The notes beneath the pieces were generated by a model that was not told where the DNA came from, did not search any database, and saw only the letters and a program-made list of their open reading frames with translations. Source: Crossiella cryophila (GTDB lineage: Bacteria > Actinomycetota > Actinomycetes > Mycobacteriales > Pseudonocardiaceae). From it: a stretch of DNA of 64,000 bases. The DNA lies in the NCBI RefSeq assembly GCF_014204915.1, contig NZ_JACHMH010000001.1, forward strand, positions 9,895,501-9,959,500. The letters are read 5' to 3'. Made by a program: the position numbers and the translations under genes. Numbering within the stretch: position 1 is the first letter of the stretch; every line of letters begins with the position of its first letter. This document shows positions 63,907-64,000 of the stretch, in pieces.

Positions 63907-64000
63907 GCCGGACAGTGTGCCGTTCCGCGCGCCCGGACTGAAGATCCAGGAATCCGAGCGTGATCTGCACGCCTGAGCACTGCGGAGGGTGACCGGTGAT

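Overview
The window is very GC-rich (roughly 70% by eye) with dense, often overlapping genes and frequent GTG and TTG starts. The gene content includes an actinobacterial cysO-cysM-mec set, a SigE-type ECF factor, LAxTG sortase substrates, a Pls-type synthetase and an EspR-like regulator. The block from dinG and pncB to rph and rdgB keeps the order familiar from Mycobacterium tuberculosis (about Rv1329c to Rv1341), with insertions. I infer an actinomycete, probably Pseudonocardiales; the species cannot be read from this window. Starts were chosen from ribosome binding sites, overlaps and family length. Short motif positions may be off by a base or so.

Layout. 0-5.8 kb: a DUF305 protein, an acyl-CoA dehydrogenase, a repeat-filled gap, a four-helix membrane protein, a peroxiredoxin, a secreted serine hydrolase and an SMR efflux pump behind a structured leader. 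5.8-17.4 kb: conserved housekeeping genes, mostly on the minus strand: rdgB, rph, an MBL phosphodiesterase, murI, rhomboid, cysM, cysO, mec, two clpS/DUF2017 pairs and a P1 peptidase. These are followed by plus-strand pncB and a nicotinamidase. 17.4-26.5 kb: an accessory block between pncB and dinG. It holds six small cysteine-containing paralogues, four of them exported, divergent from an EspR-like regulator, an ImmA/IrrE protease and a seven-helix membrane protein; bioY and a GH3 glycosidase follow. 26.6-39.7 kb: dinG, small enzymes, a PTH2-type hydrolase, serB, ctaD, a DUF6153/DUF305 pair, signal peptidase I, two LAxTG surface proteins and an ECF sigma factor with its partner.

39.7-48.4 kb: cell wall and polymer genes: an L,D-transpeptidase; a Pls-type polyamino-acid synthetase whose by-eye specificity code resembles lysine, with a translationally coupled M1 metallopeptidase; an NlpC/P60 hydrolase behind a MarR-like operator; a MarR regulator; and a poly-gamma-glutamate hydrolase-like protein. 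48.4-55.5 kb: a two-component system, DUF4153/4173 and DUF2306 membrane proteins, and a FIST sensor coupled to a GAF-GGDEF cyclase. 56-62.8 kb: a compact class II lanthipeptide locus with a TrmB/LuxR-like regulator, LanM, a 75-residue precursor starting at TTG, and a large LuxR regulator. No transporter or protease is present. The window closes with a SUMF1-like protein.

Two dispersed DNA elements cut across this layout. One is a family of about 22-bp tandem units arranged as facing inverted arrays in three intergenic gaps, with one copy inside a coding region. The other is the 13-bp palindrome GTCCACTGTGGAC, present in five perfect copies. The strongest candidates for undescribed biology are the lanthipeptide locus, the small cysteine protein/EspR/ImmA cluster, the Pls-M1 operon and the 22-bp repeat family.
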